Part shown: one piece after another, positions 52,916-61,931 of the stretch | Layout of the letters: the number at the start of each line of letters is the position of its first letter | Position numbering within the stretch: the stretch's first letter is position 1 | Assembly (NCBI GenBank): GCA_900472395.1 | Contig: UCHV01000003.1 | Coordinates: forward strand, 1-64,000 | Direction of reading: 5' to 3' | Origin: Hyphomicrobiales bacterium | GTDB lineage: Bacteria > Pseudomonadota > Alphaproteobacteria > Rhizobiales > Rhizobiaceae | Length of the DNA stretch: 64,000 nt | Program-made: the position numbers and the translations under genes | Notes under the pieces: model-generated | Seen by the model: the letters and a program-made list of their open reading frames with translations, nothing else | The model's database searches: none | Told to the model about the DNA's origin: nothing

Positions 52916-55900
52916 ATGTCGAAAGTGTCCAAATCTGCCAGCAGTCCGGTTGATCCTGCATCGGTCGACCCTGAGAACACCAAGGCATGGGAAGAAGCGC
53001 AACAGCAGGCAAAAGATGCAGGTATCCGCTGGGAGCGACCAGCCAATGACACCCGTTCTGCCGAAGAGATCATCAATGACAGCCCCATACTGAAAAATCT
53101 GGGCAATCAGAGTGGTGTAAGGGAATCGCTTGAGGAACGCGTCGGCGGTGACATCGAGACGGACGCTGATGCTGCTTATCGCGCCGTGCAGGTACTCGAA
53201 CATATCGAGCGGTTTGATGCCGACGGCAACCGCATCGTCGGTGGCGATGTCGACAATGGCGAGGTGAACGGCTTCAGCAGGGGCGGTGATGCCTATAATG
53301 GCACCGAAGCCGGCCGTTTGCAGGATTTCGGCAAATACGGATTTTCCAATCTCAAGGGCGAGCTGCAGGATGTTTCGTCCGCCGCCGACGATCCGGAGGC
53401 CCGCAAGCAGGCCGAGGAACTCGGTATTCAGTGGGAACGCCCTGAAGGCGACGACCGCTCGGCGCAGGACATCATCGATGGCGATCCACTTCTGAAGAAC
53501 CTCGGCAATCAAAGCCAGGTCAAGGACATGTTGAAGGAACGGGTTGGCGATTTCGAAAAGGACGCCGACGCGGCCTATCGTGCCAGCCAGGTTCTGCAGC
53601 ACGTCGAACAACTGGATAGCGACGGCAACAAGATCGTTGGTGGCGATCGCGGCAATTCCAGCATCGATGGTTTCACCAGCAGCGACGAAGCACGGCACGG
53701 CACCGAGGCTGGCCGTCTGCAGGATTTCGGCAAGAACGGGTTTGAGAGCCTGAAGGGCAAACTGGAAAGCCCGGATACGGCCGCGGACAACGAGGAAGCC
53801 CGCAAACAGGCTGAAGAACTGGGAATCCAGTGGGAACGGCCTGAAGGCGACGACCGTTCGGCGCAGGATATCATAGACGGTGATCCGCTTCTGAAAAACC
53901 TCGGCAACCAGAGCGGTGTCAAGGACATGCTGAAGGAACGGGTTGGCGATTTCGAAAAGGATGCCGATGCCGCCTATCGCGCCAGCCAGGTTCTGCAGCA
54001 TGTCGAACAACTCGACAGCGACGGCAACAAGATCGTCGGCGGCGACCGCGGCAATTCCAGTATCGATGGTTTCACCAGCAGCGACGAGGCACGGCACGGC
54101 ACGGAAGCCGGTCGTCTTCAGGATTTCGGCAAGGACGGTTTTTCGGCCCTCAAGGGCAAGATGGACAATCCCGACACCGTCGGAGACAACAAGGAAGCCC
54201 GCGAAGCCGCCGAAAAGGCCGGCATCAAGTGGGAATTGCCGGAGGATGACAAACGTTCGGCTCAGGACATTATCGACGACAATCCGATGCTGAAGAACCT
54301 TGGCAACCAGAGTGGTGTCAAGGACATGCTGAAGGAGAAGGTCGGCGATTTCGAAAAGGATGCCGATGCTGCCTACCGTGCAGTGCAGGTTCTCGACCGT
54401 GTTGCCATGTACGATTCCGAAGGCAAGCTGCAAACCGGCGATACCGTGTCCAACAGCAGCATCGACGGCTTTACCAATAGTGCTGAAGCGCGGAATGGTA
54501 CCGAAGCCGGTCGCCTGCAGGATTTCGGCAAATACGGTTTCGAAGCGCTGCCTGAAGCGCAGAAGACCGAAGACATCGGCAGCTACAAGGATTTCCTGAG
54601 CGCCAACAAGGATGCCGACGAGACATCCAAGACGCTCGCCAAATATGGCGCCCTGCTCGAGCAGAACTATGATCTGATCAAGGGTAAGACCGGCAATGAC
54701 GAAGTCACGGCCGAAGACCTCAAGAAATACATGGATGAAAACCCGCAGATCGGCGACGACTTCAAGGAAGCGCTGAATTTCTGGTCCAAACCCGGCGCGT
54801 TCAACAGCCTGGAAACTGCGGCCGATCCGCTGAAATTCAAGCCGGATGGCAATGTCAGCAAGGATGACATCAGCAACTGGGTCAAGACACAGGCACCCAA
54901 GGACGCAACATCGGCCATCGAGTTCATCTCGAGCGCGGCCAACGGCACTGCCGTCGGCGATATCGATGTGAGCAAGCTCAACAAGGACATTTTCGAGAAC
55001 CCGGGCAAATATTCCACCGAGGAAAAGGCGGCGGCGCTGCAGGAATTGATGGCGGCGCAGCAGCTCGTCATCAAGGGCGCGGAAGCCGGCATGTGGGGCG
55101 ATGACTATGGAAAGGTTGCCATTGCCAATCGCGCCCGCACCCATCCGGATCCGAGCGAGATCCTGAACGACCTCAACAATCACATCAGCATCCTCGAAAA
55201 CGATCCCGAGGTGGTCAAATATCTGAACGAGACCAGCTCGAAACAGATGACCGAGCTTCTGGGCGACAATCCGAGCCTCAAGGAAGCTCTTGAGAAAAAC
55301 TATGAGGACGTGAAGTCCGGCGCAGCGCTGGACAAGCTTTGGGACGCCAACACCAAAGACGGCAAAACCGACCAGCAGGCGGCGCTTGCCGAGTTCTACA
55401 CCTCGGCAAGCCTGTATCAGGAGACGCTTGGCATCAAGGATGGCGATGCGGCCATCCGCGACGCCGTCGGTTCGTCCAAGCATGCGCAGGAGTTCAAGGA
55501 CTTCTATGAAAACTCGCTCGCTTCCGGCAAACGCCTGGAAGAGCTGATGAAGGACAACACCTTTGAGGAGGCAGTGAGCGCCTATACGTCCGAGGTTGCC
55601 CTTTATAACGCGACGCTAGACCCGGAATTCACCGGCAAGCTCGATACGCAGCTGACCGAGAACTTCAACCGGATCGCGCAGGACAACGTCATGAATGACG
55701 CTACCTTCGACGACCTGAAGGCGGCCTATGGTGTCAACGGCGGCGATGAACTGGATGAGGCCAAGGTCAAGGAGATGGTCGAAGAGATCATCAAGACCAA
55801 TCCGGAGCTTGTCACCAATCCCGACGGCAAGACCGCAACCTCCGACCAGATCATGGCCGGTATCCGCGGCAGCTGGGATGTCTTGCGTCAGGGCACCAAG

Positions 55901-56683
55901 TCCTTGGGTGAGCTGAAGAAGGAATGGCTCAATCCCGACGTCAAAAACCTTGCCGACAAGGGCGTCCTGCATGGCGTCAGCGGCATCTTCATGGCTGGTG
56001 TCACCATTGCCAAGGGTGCTCAGAGCGGCGGCAACCTGACCGAGAAGAACAAGGTCGATATCGCCACGGGTTCGGTCCAGACCGTGACGCTGCTGACCGA
56101 AGGCGGGGTCAAGAATTACAAGGACTATCTCAACAACGTCGCTGACAAACATCCCGAAAGCGATCTCGGCAAGAAGATCGGCAAGATGACCGATCAGCAG
56201 AAATCAGACTTCATCGATGAAAAGATGAAGACCTGGGCGACCGCCGAAAACATCGCCAAGGGCGTTGGGGGGCTCGCCGGTGTCGTTGCTGGCGCCTATG
56301 GCATTTTCGATGGCGTTCAGGCCATCCGCAAGGGTGACGACGTAACCGGCGGCATCAATATCACCGCCGGTTCGCTCGGTGCGCTGGCCGGCCTGGCATC
56401 CGCAGTCGAAGGTGGCGCCGGCCTTCTCGGTCAGACGGCGCTCAGAGCAATCATGGCGCCGTTGGCCGGTGGTCTCGGTATGCTGGCGGCCGGCGTCGGT
56501 GCCATCGCTATGTTCCTGCCGGGCCTGATCGCAGAAGGCAAGATGCAGACCAAACAGAACAATTTTGGCGATCTGCTCGGCGATTATCTGACCAAATACG
56601 AAATCGACGGCGTGCCGAACGGCGATATCTACGATGTGCCGGACGAGGCGTGGCCGGATAGCGACAGCGGCATCGCTTCGTAA
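52916..56683 (+). CDS. Giant repeat-bearing HrpF/NopX-like putative type III translocon protein (1255 residues)
   Basis: An acidic 1255-residue protein with no signal peptide. ATG 52916 follows GAGAGGAGACGC. Residues about 25-556 are four tandem units of 133 residues, each holding WERPxxDxRSAxxII, LKNLGNQS, DADAAYRA, a DxDGNxIxGGD loop and GTEAGRLQDFGK. About 575-660 matches the C-terminal domain of the preceding protein (ENYDLIKGKTGNDEVTAEDL, then KPDGNVSKDDISNW). Hydrophobic segments occur near 1020-1045 and 1115-1205 (AGVVAGAYGIFDGVQAI and LAGGLGMLAAGVGAIAMFLP). This order (N-terminal repeats, EF-hand-like region, hydrophobic C-terminal part) recalls HrpF/NopX. It probably forms a secreted pair with the upstream protein. 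Confidence 0.7.
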   Translation: MSKVSKSASSPVDPASVDPENTKAWEEAQQQAKDAGIRWERPANDTRSAEEIINDSPILKNLGNQSGVRESLEERVGGDIETDADAAYRAVQVLEHIERFDADGNRIVGGDVDNGEVNGFSRGGDAYNGTEAGRLQDFGKYGFSNLKGELQDVSSAADDPEARKQAEELGIQWERPEGDDRSAQDIIDGDPLLKNLGNQSQVKDMLKERVGDFEKDADAAYRASQVLQHVEQLDSDGNKIVGGDRGNSSIDGFTSSDEARHGTEAGRLQDFGKNGFESLKGKLESPDTAADNEEARKQAEELGIQWERPEGDDRSAQDIIDGDPLLKNLGNQSGVKDMLKERVGDFEKDADAAYRASQVLQHVEQLDSDGNKIVGGDRGNSSIDGFTSSDEARHGTEAGRLQDFGKDGFSALKGKMDNPDTVGDNKEAREAAEKAGIKWELPEDDKRSAQDIIDDNPMLKNLGNQSGVKDMLKEKVGDFEKDADAAYRAVQVLDRVAMYDSEGKLQTGDTVSNSSIDGFTNSAEARNGTEAGRLQDFGKYGFEALPEAQKTEDIGSYKDFLSANKDADETSKTLAKYGALLEQNYDLIKGKTGNDEVTAEDLKKYMDENPQIGDDFKEALNFWSKPGAFNSLETAADPLKFKPDGNVSKDDISNWVKTQAPKDATSAIEFISSAANGTAVGDIDVSKLNKDIFENPGKYSTEEKAAALQELMAAQQLVIKGAEAGMWGDDYGKVAIANRARTHPDPSEILNDLNNHISILENDPEVVKYLNETSSKQMTELLGDNPSLKEALEKNYEDVKSGAALDKLWDANTKDGKTDQQAALAEFYTSASLYQETLGIKDGDAAIRDAVGSSKHAQEFKDFYENSLASGKRLEELMKDNTFEEAVSAYTSEVALYNATLDPEFTGKLDTQLTENFNRIAQDNVMNDATFDDLKAAYGVNGGDELDEAKVKEMVEEIIKTNPELVTNPDGKTATSDQIMAGIRGSWDVLRQGTKSLGELKKEWLNPDVKNLADKGVLHGVSGIFMAGVTIAKGAQSGGNLTEKNKVDIATGSVQTVTLLTEGGVKNYKDYLNNVADKHPESDLGKKIGKMTDQQKSDFIDEKMKTWATAENIAKGVGGLAGVVAGAYGIFDGVQAIRKGDDVTGGINITAGSLGALAGLASAVEGGAGLLGQTALRAIMAPLAGGLGMLAAGVGAIAMFLPGLIAEGKMQTKQNNFGDLLGDYLTKYEIDGVPNGDIYDVPDEAWPDSDSGIAS
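52988..54583 (+). repeat. Four tandem 133-residue (399-bp) repeats in the 1255-residue protein
   Basis: Units begin at about residues 25, 158, 291 and 424. Units 2 and 3 are almost identical in protein but differ at many third codon positions (for example GAGGAACTC against GAAGAACTG), so they were kept by selection and not copied recently. Units 1 and 4 are more diverged. Confidence 0.88.
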
Positions 56684-56707
56684 CGCACGCATCTCTCAAA
56701 CATCACC

Positions 56708-56732
56708 AAAGGGGGCCGTCGGCCCCCTTTTT
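56708..56732. terminator. Strong Rho-independent terminator between convergent giant genes
   Basis: AAAGGGGGCC (56708-56717) pairs with 56721-56730 around three bases and is followed by a T-run on the plus strand, with A-run upstream giving the same for the minus strand. It is the only classical terminator seen in the window and serves both convergent genes. Confidence 0.88.
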
Positions 56733-56829
56733 AGTTCGTGCTCCCCGCCACACGAAACCCGATGCAGGCCGACGAAAAAAGAGCGCACCACTGGCGCGCT
56801 CCGTCAGAAAAAATGAGTAGTTCCTTGGT

Positions 56830-59800
56830 CTAGCTGGTCGGCAAAGCCAGTTCTGGAATGCCCAGCGTTTCGAGTGCCACGTCGATCTGTGTCACCGAAG
56901 CCGGGGCCGCATCGCCGCTTTCGACATAAAAACGCTCGCCGAGGAAGGTTTTGTAAGGCGTCACCACCTCGCGGTCGTAGAATGTGCCGCTGGTATATTC
57001 GTAATCGTCAGGCGCTGTCTGCTCGAGTTTCGCCGCATCGCCACCGAACTCGTCGATCGTGTGATGCAGGTTGTCGCGCAGGTTCGCCAGTTGCTCGGAT
57101 GACATGCCGTTGAGCCATGTGGTGAAGGCGGCGCGGTGGTCGGCATTTTCGAGATCGAACCCCTTTTCCCGGGCATATTCCACCAGCAGCGGCACGGCGC
57201 TGTTGCCGTCGCCGCTATTGTCGGTCAGCGCCTTTGCGGCCTCATCGCTGAGTTGCGATTCATCGAGAAAATTGATGGCGCGCGGATTTTCGTATTTGTT
57301 GGCCGTGCGAACGTCGTCGATGATCATGGTTGCGCCGACGCCCAGTATCACGACGCCGATCCCGATTGGTCCGGCAATCGTGCCGGCACCGAATGTGGCG
57401 GCAAGACCGCCCGCCGCCGTTGCGGCGTGGATGCCGCCCATCAGCGGATCGTTGTTGGAAAAGGCCTTGATCGAATTCCAGCCATCGAATGCCGCACCCA
57501 CCGCCCCGAGGAATTTTGTGCCGGGGCGCAGGCTGCCGTCGAAATAGCGCACGGCAAAGGAATCCGGCGCAATCATGCCCAGACCCTTGCCGATCTCGAC
57601 CGAACGCTGCGCCAGCCCTGCGGCGTCGAAGGTCACCTTGAGGATGGTTTCGACATTGGGGTTAGTGCCGGCCGCCTGTGCCGAATTCATCAGCCCGACC
57701 GCCGAGGCGCTGGCGCCGATCATGCGCAGCAACTGGCCCGGACCCGTGGAGCTGGAGAAGGTGCGGATACCGTCCTGATTGTTGCTGGCGAGGCCGTTGA
57801 GCTTGGTATCCAGCGTCGTCATCTTCGTCGCGATCTGGTCCGGCCCGTCGGTTGTCAGCGGCAGCGATTCCTCGATCGCGTCGATCGCCTTGTTCATGTC
57901 CTTGTTCGTCACGCCCAAAAGCGTGGAGAATTTGCCGTCGCGGAATGTCTCGAGACTACTTTTGATCTCGGCCATGCCGGCGGCATCACCGGGCTTGAAA
58001 TCGGCAAGTTTCGGCAGGATGTCGCGCTGCACATACTGGGTGAAGACCTCTTCCACCAGCTTGCGGCCACGGTCGGTCAGACGCGCCTGACGGCTGGCGA
58101 AGTTGACCAGTGCTGGGCTGTCGAGCAGCTCCGGGTTGGTCCGCAATGCCGTCTGGATGGCGAGATAGGACTTGTCGTCGCCAAGAATTCTGTCGATTTC
58201 GGCGTCGATCAGTTCGCGCTGTTCCGCCGGCTCCTGCGGGAATTCATCAAGCTGGGTGAGTTGATCCAGCAGGGTCTGGCCGTGAGCGGAGACCTTGTCC
58301 TGAAGCTCTTTCTCCGTCCTGGTCCAGGCACCCTCCGTGCGGCCATCCTCCGGCCTGTCCATCTCGATTTTGTAGTCATCGATGGCTGTTTGCAGCTCTT
58401 CCGGCGACATGGTGTCGCCGTGATTTTCGATCAGCCAGCGCAGCTCTTCCATATGGGCCGAATAGTCATCGACGGCGCTGTTGGCCTGTGCCTGCGTATC
58501 CTGCACGCCGGGAAGGATGTCCTGCGTCAGCAGCGTCGTATCGGCACCGTTGCGTTCCGACAGTTCCAGCGGATATTGCAGGCTGCCGCCTTCGCCGATA
58601 GCGCGCGGCAGTTCGTTCATGGCGTAGAAACCCATGTCGGCAAACCGCTCTATGGCAGCGTCGCCCAGCGGCGTGCCTTCGATGCGTTCCGCGACTTTCA
58701 AGAGAGATTCGACACCGCCATAACCCAGCATCGGGCTGCCGGTGCTTTCCATGTGAAGCGCGTTGGCGCGCTCGATTTCCGGCATGGATGAAGAAACCAG
58801 CGTGGCCGCCAGTTCTGCAGGCACCTCGTTCGTCATCGCATCGAGGCGCAGGAATGTCTCAAAGGGTTTGCTCTGCATATGCACGGCGGGATCGTAATCA
58901 CCGAGCGGCTGTGTTGCATAATCCGCCATCTCGCGGATGAAATCACCGCCGGAACCGGTGCCCAGCATGGCCTTCTGCAATTCCGGGCTGGCATTGGCAT
59001 ATGTCTCGGCAAAGGCACGGAACTGCAATTCGCCATCCTCGCTGGAGGCCTCGGCATTATCGACAGCGGAGCGCACCTGTGCCTCGAGTTCAGGCCCGTT
59101 GTGGCCCGAGCTTTTCAGTGTGATACCGGTGGTGGACGCGGCCTGCTCAATGGCTATTTGCGCCGGACCGGCGTCGGTCCAGTCCCGGTCGAACAGATTT
59201 TGCAGCGCATCGGCGCGATCTTTCTCGGGCAGGCTCTGGAGGAACGTTCCGATGTCACCGGCAAGTGCGGAGATTTCTCGGCTCTGATCGATCTGGATGG
59301 AAGGATCGGCATATTCCAGCGTGTTGCCGCGATCCCGCAGTTCGCCTGCAAATGCCTCGACCGGATCGCTTTCCAGGCCCGCTTCCGAGACTGCCTTTTC
59401 CACGGCAATGCCGGCAGGGCCCGCGTCCACCCAGTCCGTCTGGGCAAGCCGCAGCGCAGCATCCTGACGGGCTTCCGGTGCCAAGGCAGCGAGGTAGTCG
59501 GCCACATCCTGGCTCATCGCATCGATTTCGGCATTTGTGTCGATGCGATCAGTCGGATCGGCATATTCCACACGATTGCCGCGTTCCTGCAGCGAGGCGA
59601 TAAAGGCGTCCTCGCCCACCGGCTTGCCATCGGCATCGAGCGCCGTTTCGGCGATGATGTCCGGTTCGGGGGCTGGTAGAATGATGATGTCACCGGGATG
59701 GAGAAGATCGCCGTTGTGGTTTTCCGGGTCTGCGTTGATGTCCATCGCGTCCGCCGGGTCGGTGTGGTTTTCTCTGGCGATGTTTTCGAGCGTGTCGCCC

Positions 59801-59994
59801 GTCTCGACCACAAAGATGCGATCGCCGATCTCGGTCTGATCCTTGCCGCCCTCGCGTTCACGGCCTTCGCGCTCGCGCGTTACCAGCGCGATATCGCGGC
59901 GAAACGCTTCGCCCTGCGCATCCGGTATCGGGGTGGCTGCCTCCCCGGTTTCGTTGAAGCGATTGCGGGCATTCACATCGATCCGGTAGGCCAT
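56830..59994 (-). CDS. Giant LysM-containing putative secreted protein (1054 residues)
   Basis: A 1054-residue acidic protein with no Sec signal. A LysM domain at about 59-107 (RIFVVETGDTLENIARENHT, then GDLLHPGDIIILP) suggests binding to peptidoglycan or chitin-like glycans. Two 84-residue units follow (about 130-207 and 214-290: LQERGNRVEYADP against LRDRGNTLEYADP; DWVDAGPAGIAVE against DWTDAGPAQIAIE). A Gly/Ala-rich region near 800-925 (FLGAVGAAFDGWNSIKAF, then AATAAGGLAATFGAGTIAG) resembles the hydrophobic part of the two giant proteins across the terminator. Probably a third substrate or structural factor of the same secretion system. Confidence 0.65.
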   Translation of the reverse strand: MAYRIDVNARNRFNETGEAATPIPDAQGEAFRRDIALVTREREGREREGGKDQTEIGDRIFVVETGDTLENIARENHTDPADAMDINADPENHNGDLLHPGDIIILPAPEPDIIAETALDADGKPVGEDAFIASLQERGNRVEYADPTDRIDTNAEIDAMSQDVADYLAALAPEARQDAALRLAQTDWVDAGPAGIAVEKAVSEAGLESDPVEAFAGELRDRGNTLEYADPSIQIDQSREISALAGDIGTFLQSLPEKDRADALQNLFDRDWTDAGPAQIAIEQAASTTGITLKSSGHNGPELEAQVRSAVDNAEASSEDGELQFRAFAETYANASPELQKAMLGTGSGGDFIREMADYATQPLGDYDPAVHMQSKPFETFLRLDAMTNEVPAELAATLVSSSMPEIERANALHMESTGSPMLGYGGVESLLKVAERIEGTPLGDAAIERFADMGFYAMNELPRAIGEGGSLQYPLELSERNGADTTLLTQDILPGVQDTQAQANSAVDDYSAHMEELRWLIENHGDTMSPEELQTAIDDYKIEMDRPEDGRTEGAWTRTEKELQDKVSAHGQTLLDQLTQLDEFPQEPAEQRELIDAEIDRILGDDKSYLAIQTALRTNPELLDSPALVNFASRQARLTDRGRKLVEEVFTQYVQRDILPKLADFKPGDAAGMAEIKSSLETFRDGKFSTLLGVTNKDMNKAIDAIEESLPLTTDGPDQIATKMTTLDTKLNGLASNNQDGIRTFSSSTGPGQLLRMIGASASAVGLMNSAQAAGTNPNVETILKVTFDAAGLAQRSVEIGKGLGMIAPDSFAVRYFDGSLRPGTKFLGAVGAAFDGWNSIKAFSNNDPLMGGIHAATAAGGLAATFGAGTIAGPIGIGVVILGVGATMIIDDVRTANKYENPRAINFLDESQLSDEAAKALTDNSGDGNSAVPLLVEYAREKGFDLENADHRAAFTTWLNGMSSEQLANLRDNLHHTIDEFGGDAAKLEQTAPDDYEYTSGTFYDREVVTPYKTFLGERFYVESGDAAPASVTQIDVALETLGIPELALPTS

Positions 59995-60108
59995 GGCGTT
60001 CTCTCGATCTTTTGAAAAGGAAAGTCGTCGACACTGGTCTGGAGGACGAGGCTACCGTCAAAAGCGAGGGGTGCGCGTTACAGTTTCATGAAAGTTTCGA
60101 GGTCATTT

Positions 60109-60738
60109 TTAGAACACCCGCACCTTCGCGCCGATGCCGACGCGGCTATAGAGATCGATCACATCCGTATTGGTCATGCGAAAGCAGCCGGACGAGGCCG
60201 CAGTGCCGACGGTTTCCGGCTCGTTGGAACCGTGGATACGGTATAGCGTATCGCCCAGATAAAGCGCGCGCGCACCGAGTGGGTTATCAGGACCGCCGAC
60301 CATATGGCGGGGCAGGTCCGGGCGGCGGGCCAGCATGTCGGCGGGCGGGCGCCAGTCCGGCCATTCGCGCTTGGCACTGATGCGTTCGCTGCCGTGCCAG
60401 CCATATCCTTCCTTGCCGACGCCGACCTGATAACTCTGGGCAAAACCGTTCGTCTCGATCAGGTAAAGACGGCGGGCTGCGGTATCGATCAGGATCGTAC
60501 CGGCAGCTTCATTGCTGCGGTAAGCGATGCGCTGGCGCGTGCTGTGATCTGCATTTTCCTGATAACGTGCCGTTGGGACGGATGGTGAGGATGCTCCGGG
60601 ACGGGTCGGCGAAAACAGGAAATCGATATAACCTTCATCGAAAGCGGGGCGGGCGCCCGATTGCGCAAAGGCGGGTGCCGCGGCCAACAGCATTAAAGCC
60701 GCAAGTGTGTGGAAGCGGTTGGAATATGGATGCGGCAT
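60109..60738 (-). CDS. YkuD-family L,D-transpeptidase
   Basis: A 209-residue exported L,D-transpeptidase. Start ATG 60738 has GAGGACG upstream; the signal peptide is FHTLAALMLLAAAPAFAQ. The YkuD domain shows AAGTILIDTAARRLYLIETN and the catalytic motif IHGSNEPETVGTAASSGCFR, with His and the nucleophilic Cys. It would cross-link or remodel peptidoglycan. It follows sctU on the same strand by 24 bases, so it may make room in the wall for the secretion apparatus, or anchor the LysM protein encoded next. Confidence 0.88.
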   Translation of the reverse strand: MPHPYSNRFHTLAALMLLAAAPAFAQSGARPAFDEGYIDFLFSPTRPGASSPSVPTARYQENADHSTRQRIAYRSNEAAGTILIDTAARRLYLIETNGFAQSYQVGVGKEGYGWHGSERISAKREWPDWRPPADMLARRPDLPRHMVGGPDNPLGARALYLGDTLYRIHGSNEPETVGTAASSGCFRMTNTDVIDLYSRVGIGAKVRVF

Positions 60739-60762
60739 CGGCTGTCGTCCTCGATATAACAA

Positions 60763-61815
60763 TCAGATCAGCTTGGCGGCGACCAGAAGGTCGGCGACAC
60801 GCTGGAACATTTTTTCCGGCACCGGCTCGCCGGTGCGTGCGGATTTCGCGATCGCATCCGCCAGCGCCGTTTCGCGGATCACCGGGATATCGGTCAGAAG
60901 CGCCTCGGTGATCATCGTGCGCGACTGGCTGGGGCTGGCGCGGGCAACGATCATCGGCAACGGCGTTTCGCCACGCACATAACGGATGCCGACCGTCCAG
61001 CCATCCGGTGAGCCGACAAGCAGCGAGGCGTTCATCAGGCCTGTCTTTGTGGCATAGGCCTGCATTTCACGGCGTTCCTTGCGACGCTGCTGCAGGATGG
61101 CGGGATCGCCTTCGGCATCGCGGCGTTCGCGTTTCTGCTCGCTCTTGGTCATTTTCAGATCGCGCTGAAACAACCAGTGCTGCACCAGAACATCGATCAG
61201 GCCGACGACGATGAAGGCGATGATGGCGGTGATGATGAGAGGCTGCAACAGCGCCTTGAATGTGTTGGTGATGCAGGGTTCGCCGCAGGCCGAAGACAGC
61301 ATCAGCGCCTGCAGACCCATGCGGAAGACGATGACGAAGGCGGTGGCCAGAACCGCGACCTTGAACAGCGCCTTGAAGAACTCGACGACGCTGCGCATCG
61401 AAAAGATGCGCTTGGCGCCGGAGACGGGATTGATGTGTTCGAAATTCGGCGTGATCGGCGTCACGGAAAACACGAAACCGCGCATGACGACCAGATTGGT
61501 GAGCACGATGGCCGCCACGGTGACGGCCAGAAGCGGCACTGCAAGACGGGTGATAATGCTGCCGGCGAGCGCCACAACGACGGGCCACAATTCGGCGAAC
61601 GGATCCGTGTGAACGCGCCGGGCAATCAGGTTCAGCAGATCCTCGATTTTTGCCTGTTCGGCGGTCAGCGAAAAGGCGAGATAGGTAATGGAGGCGAGCA
61701 ACATCATCCCCGCCACAAGATCCTGGCTTTTGGAAACCTGACCTTTTTCGCGGGCATCGCGGATCTTCTTGTCGGATGCCGGCTGGCTTTTTTCCTCGCT
61801 TGTATCGCCGCTCAT
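60763..61815 (-). CDS. sctU: SctU/FlhB-family type III export switch protein lacking NPTH
   Basis: A 350-residue inner-membrane component of a type III export apparatus. The N-terminus (KIRDAREKGQVSKSQDLVAG), four membrane helices and the linker HWLFQRDLKMTKSEQKRERR, then DAEGDP, are typical, and the cytoplasmic domain keeps IRYVRGETPLPMIVARA. But at the autocleavage site the aligned NPTH is SPDG (about residues 269-272), so the usual Asn-Pro self-cleavage should not happen. NPTH normally controls the change from early to late substrates. Whether it is SctU or an FlhB relative rests on the YRKGETPLP-like sequence and the context; the neighbouring non-flagellar genes favour SctU. Good GGAG before ATG 61815. 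Confidence 0.88.
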   Translation of the reverse strand: MSGDTSEEKSQPASDKKIRDAREKGQVSKSQDLVAGMMLLASITYLAFSLTAEQAKIEDLLNLIARRVHTDPFAELWPVVVALAGSIITRLAVPLLAVTVAAIVLTNLVVMRGFVFSVTPITPNFEHINPVSGAKRIFSMRSVVEFFKALFKVAVLATAFVIVFRMGLQALMLSSACGEPCITNTFKALLQPLIITAIIAFIVVGLIDVLVQHWLFQRDLKMTKSEQKRERRDAEGDPAILQQRRKERREMQAYATKTGLMNASLLVGSPDGWTVGIRYVRGETPLPMIVARASPSQSRTMITEALLTDIPVIRETALADAIAKSARTGEPVPEKMFQRVADLLVAAKLI

Positions 61816-61931
61816 GAAATGCTCCGTTTCGAAACATTCTGAGGGCTCTTGGCCGGAAAAGTCACCCTTCGTCGGTTGTCAGTCGGTGCCGCAGCGGGTA
61901 GAAAAACGCCGGACCTAACGGACGGGATGAC

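Noticed and set aside
53400..54583. CRISPR or simple tandem repeat in the 1255-residue gene
   Set aside because: The period is 399 bp, in frame, with protein-level conservation; no short direct repeats with unique spacers exist here or elsewhere in the window.
52892..55483. 863-codon open frame antisense to the 1255-residue protein, itself repetitive
   Set aside because: Its repeats mirror those of the sense gene. Synonymous changes in the sense frame would be amino-acid changes in this one, showing that selection acts on the sense frame.
57136..58791. 551-codon open frame antisense to the LysM protein
   Set aside because: Composition typical of a shadow frame; the LysM domain and internal repeats support the minus strand.
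60763..61815. FlhB of a flagellar system
   Set aside because: No flagellar gene is nearby, the neighbours include a secretin, and the RGETPLP segment is closer in pattern to non-flagellar SctU.
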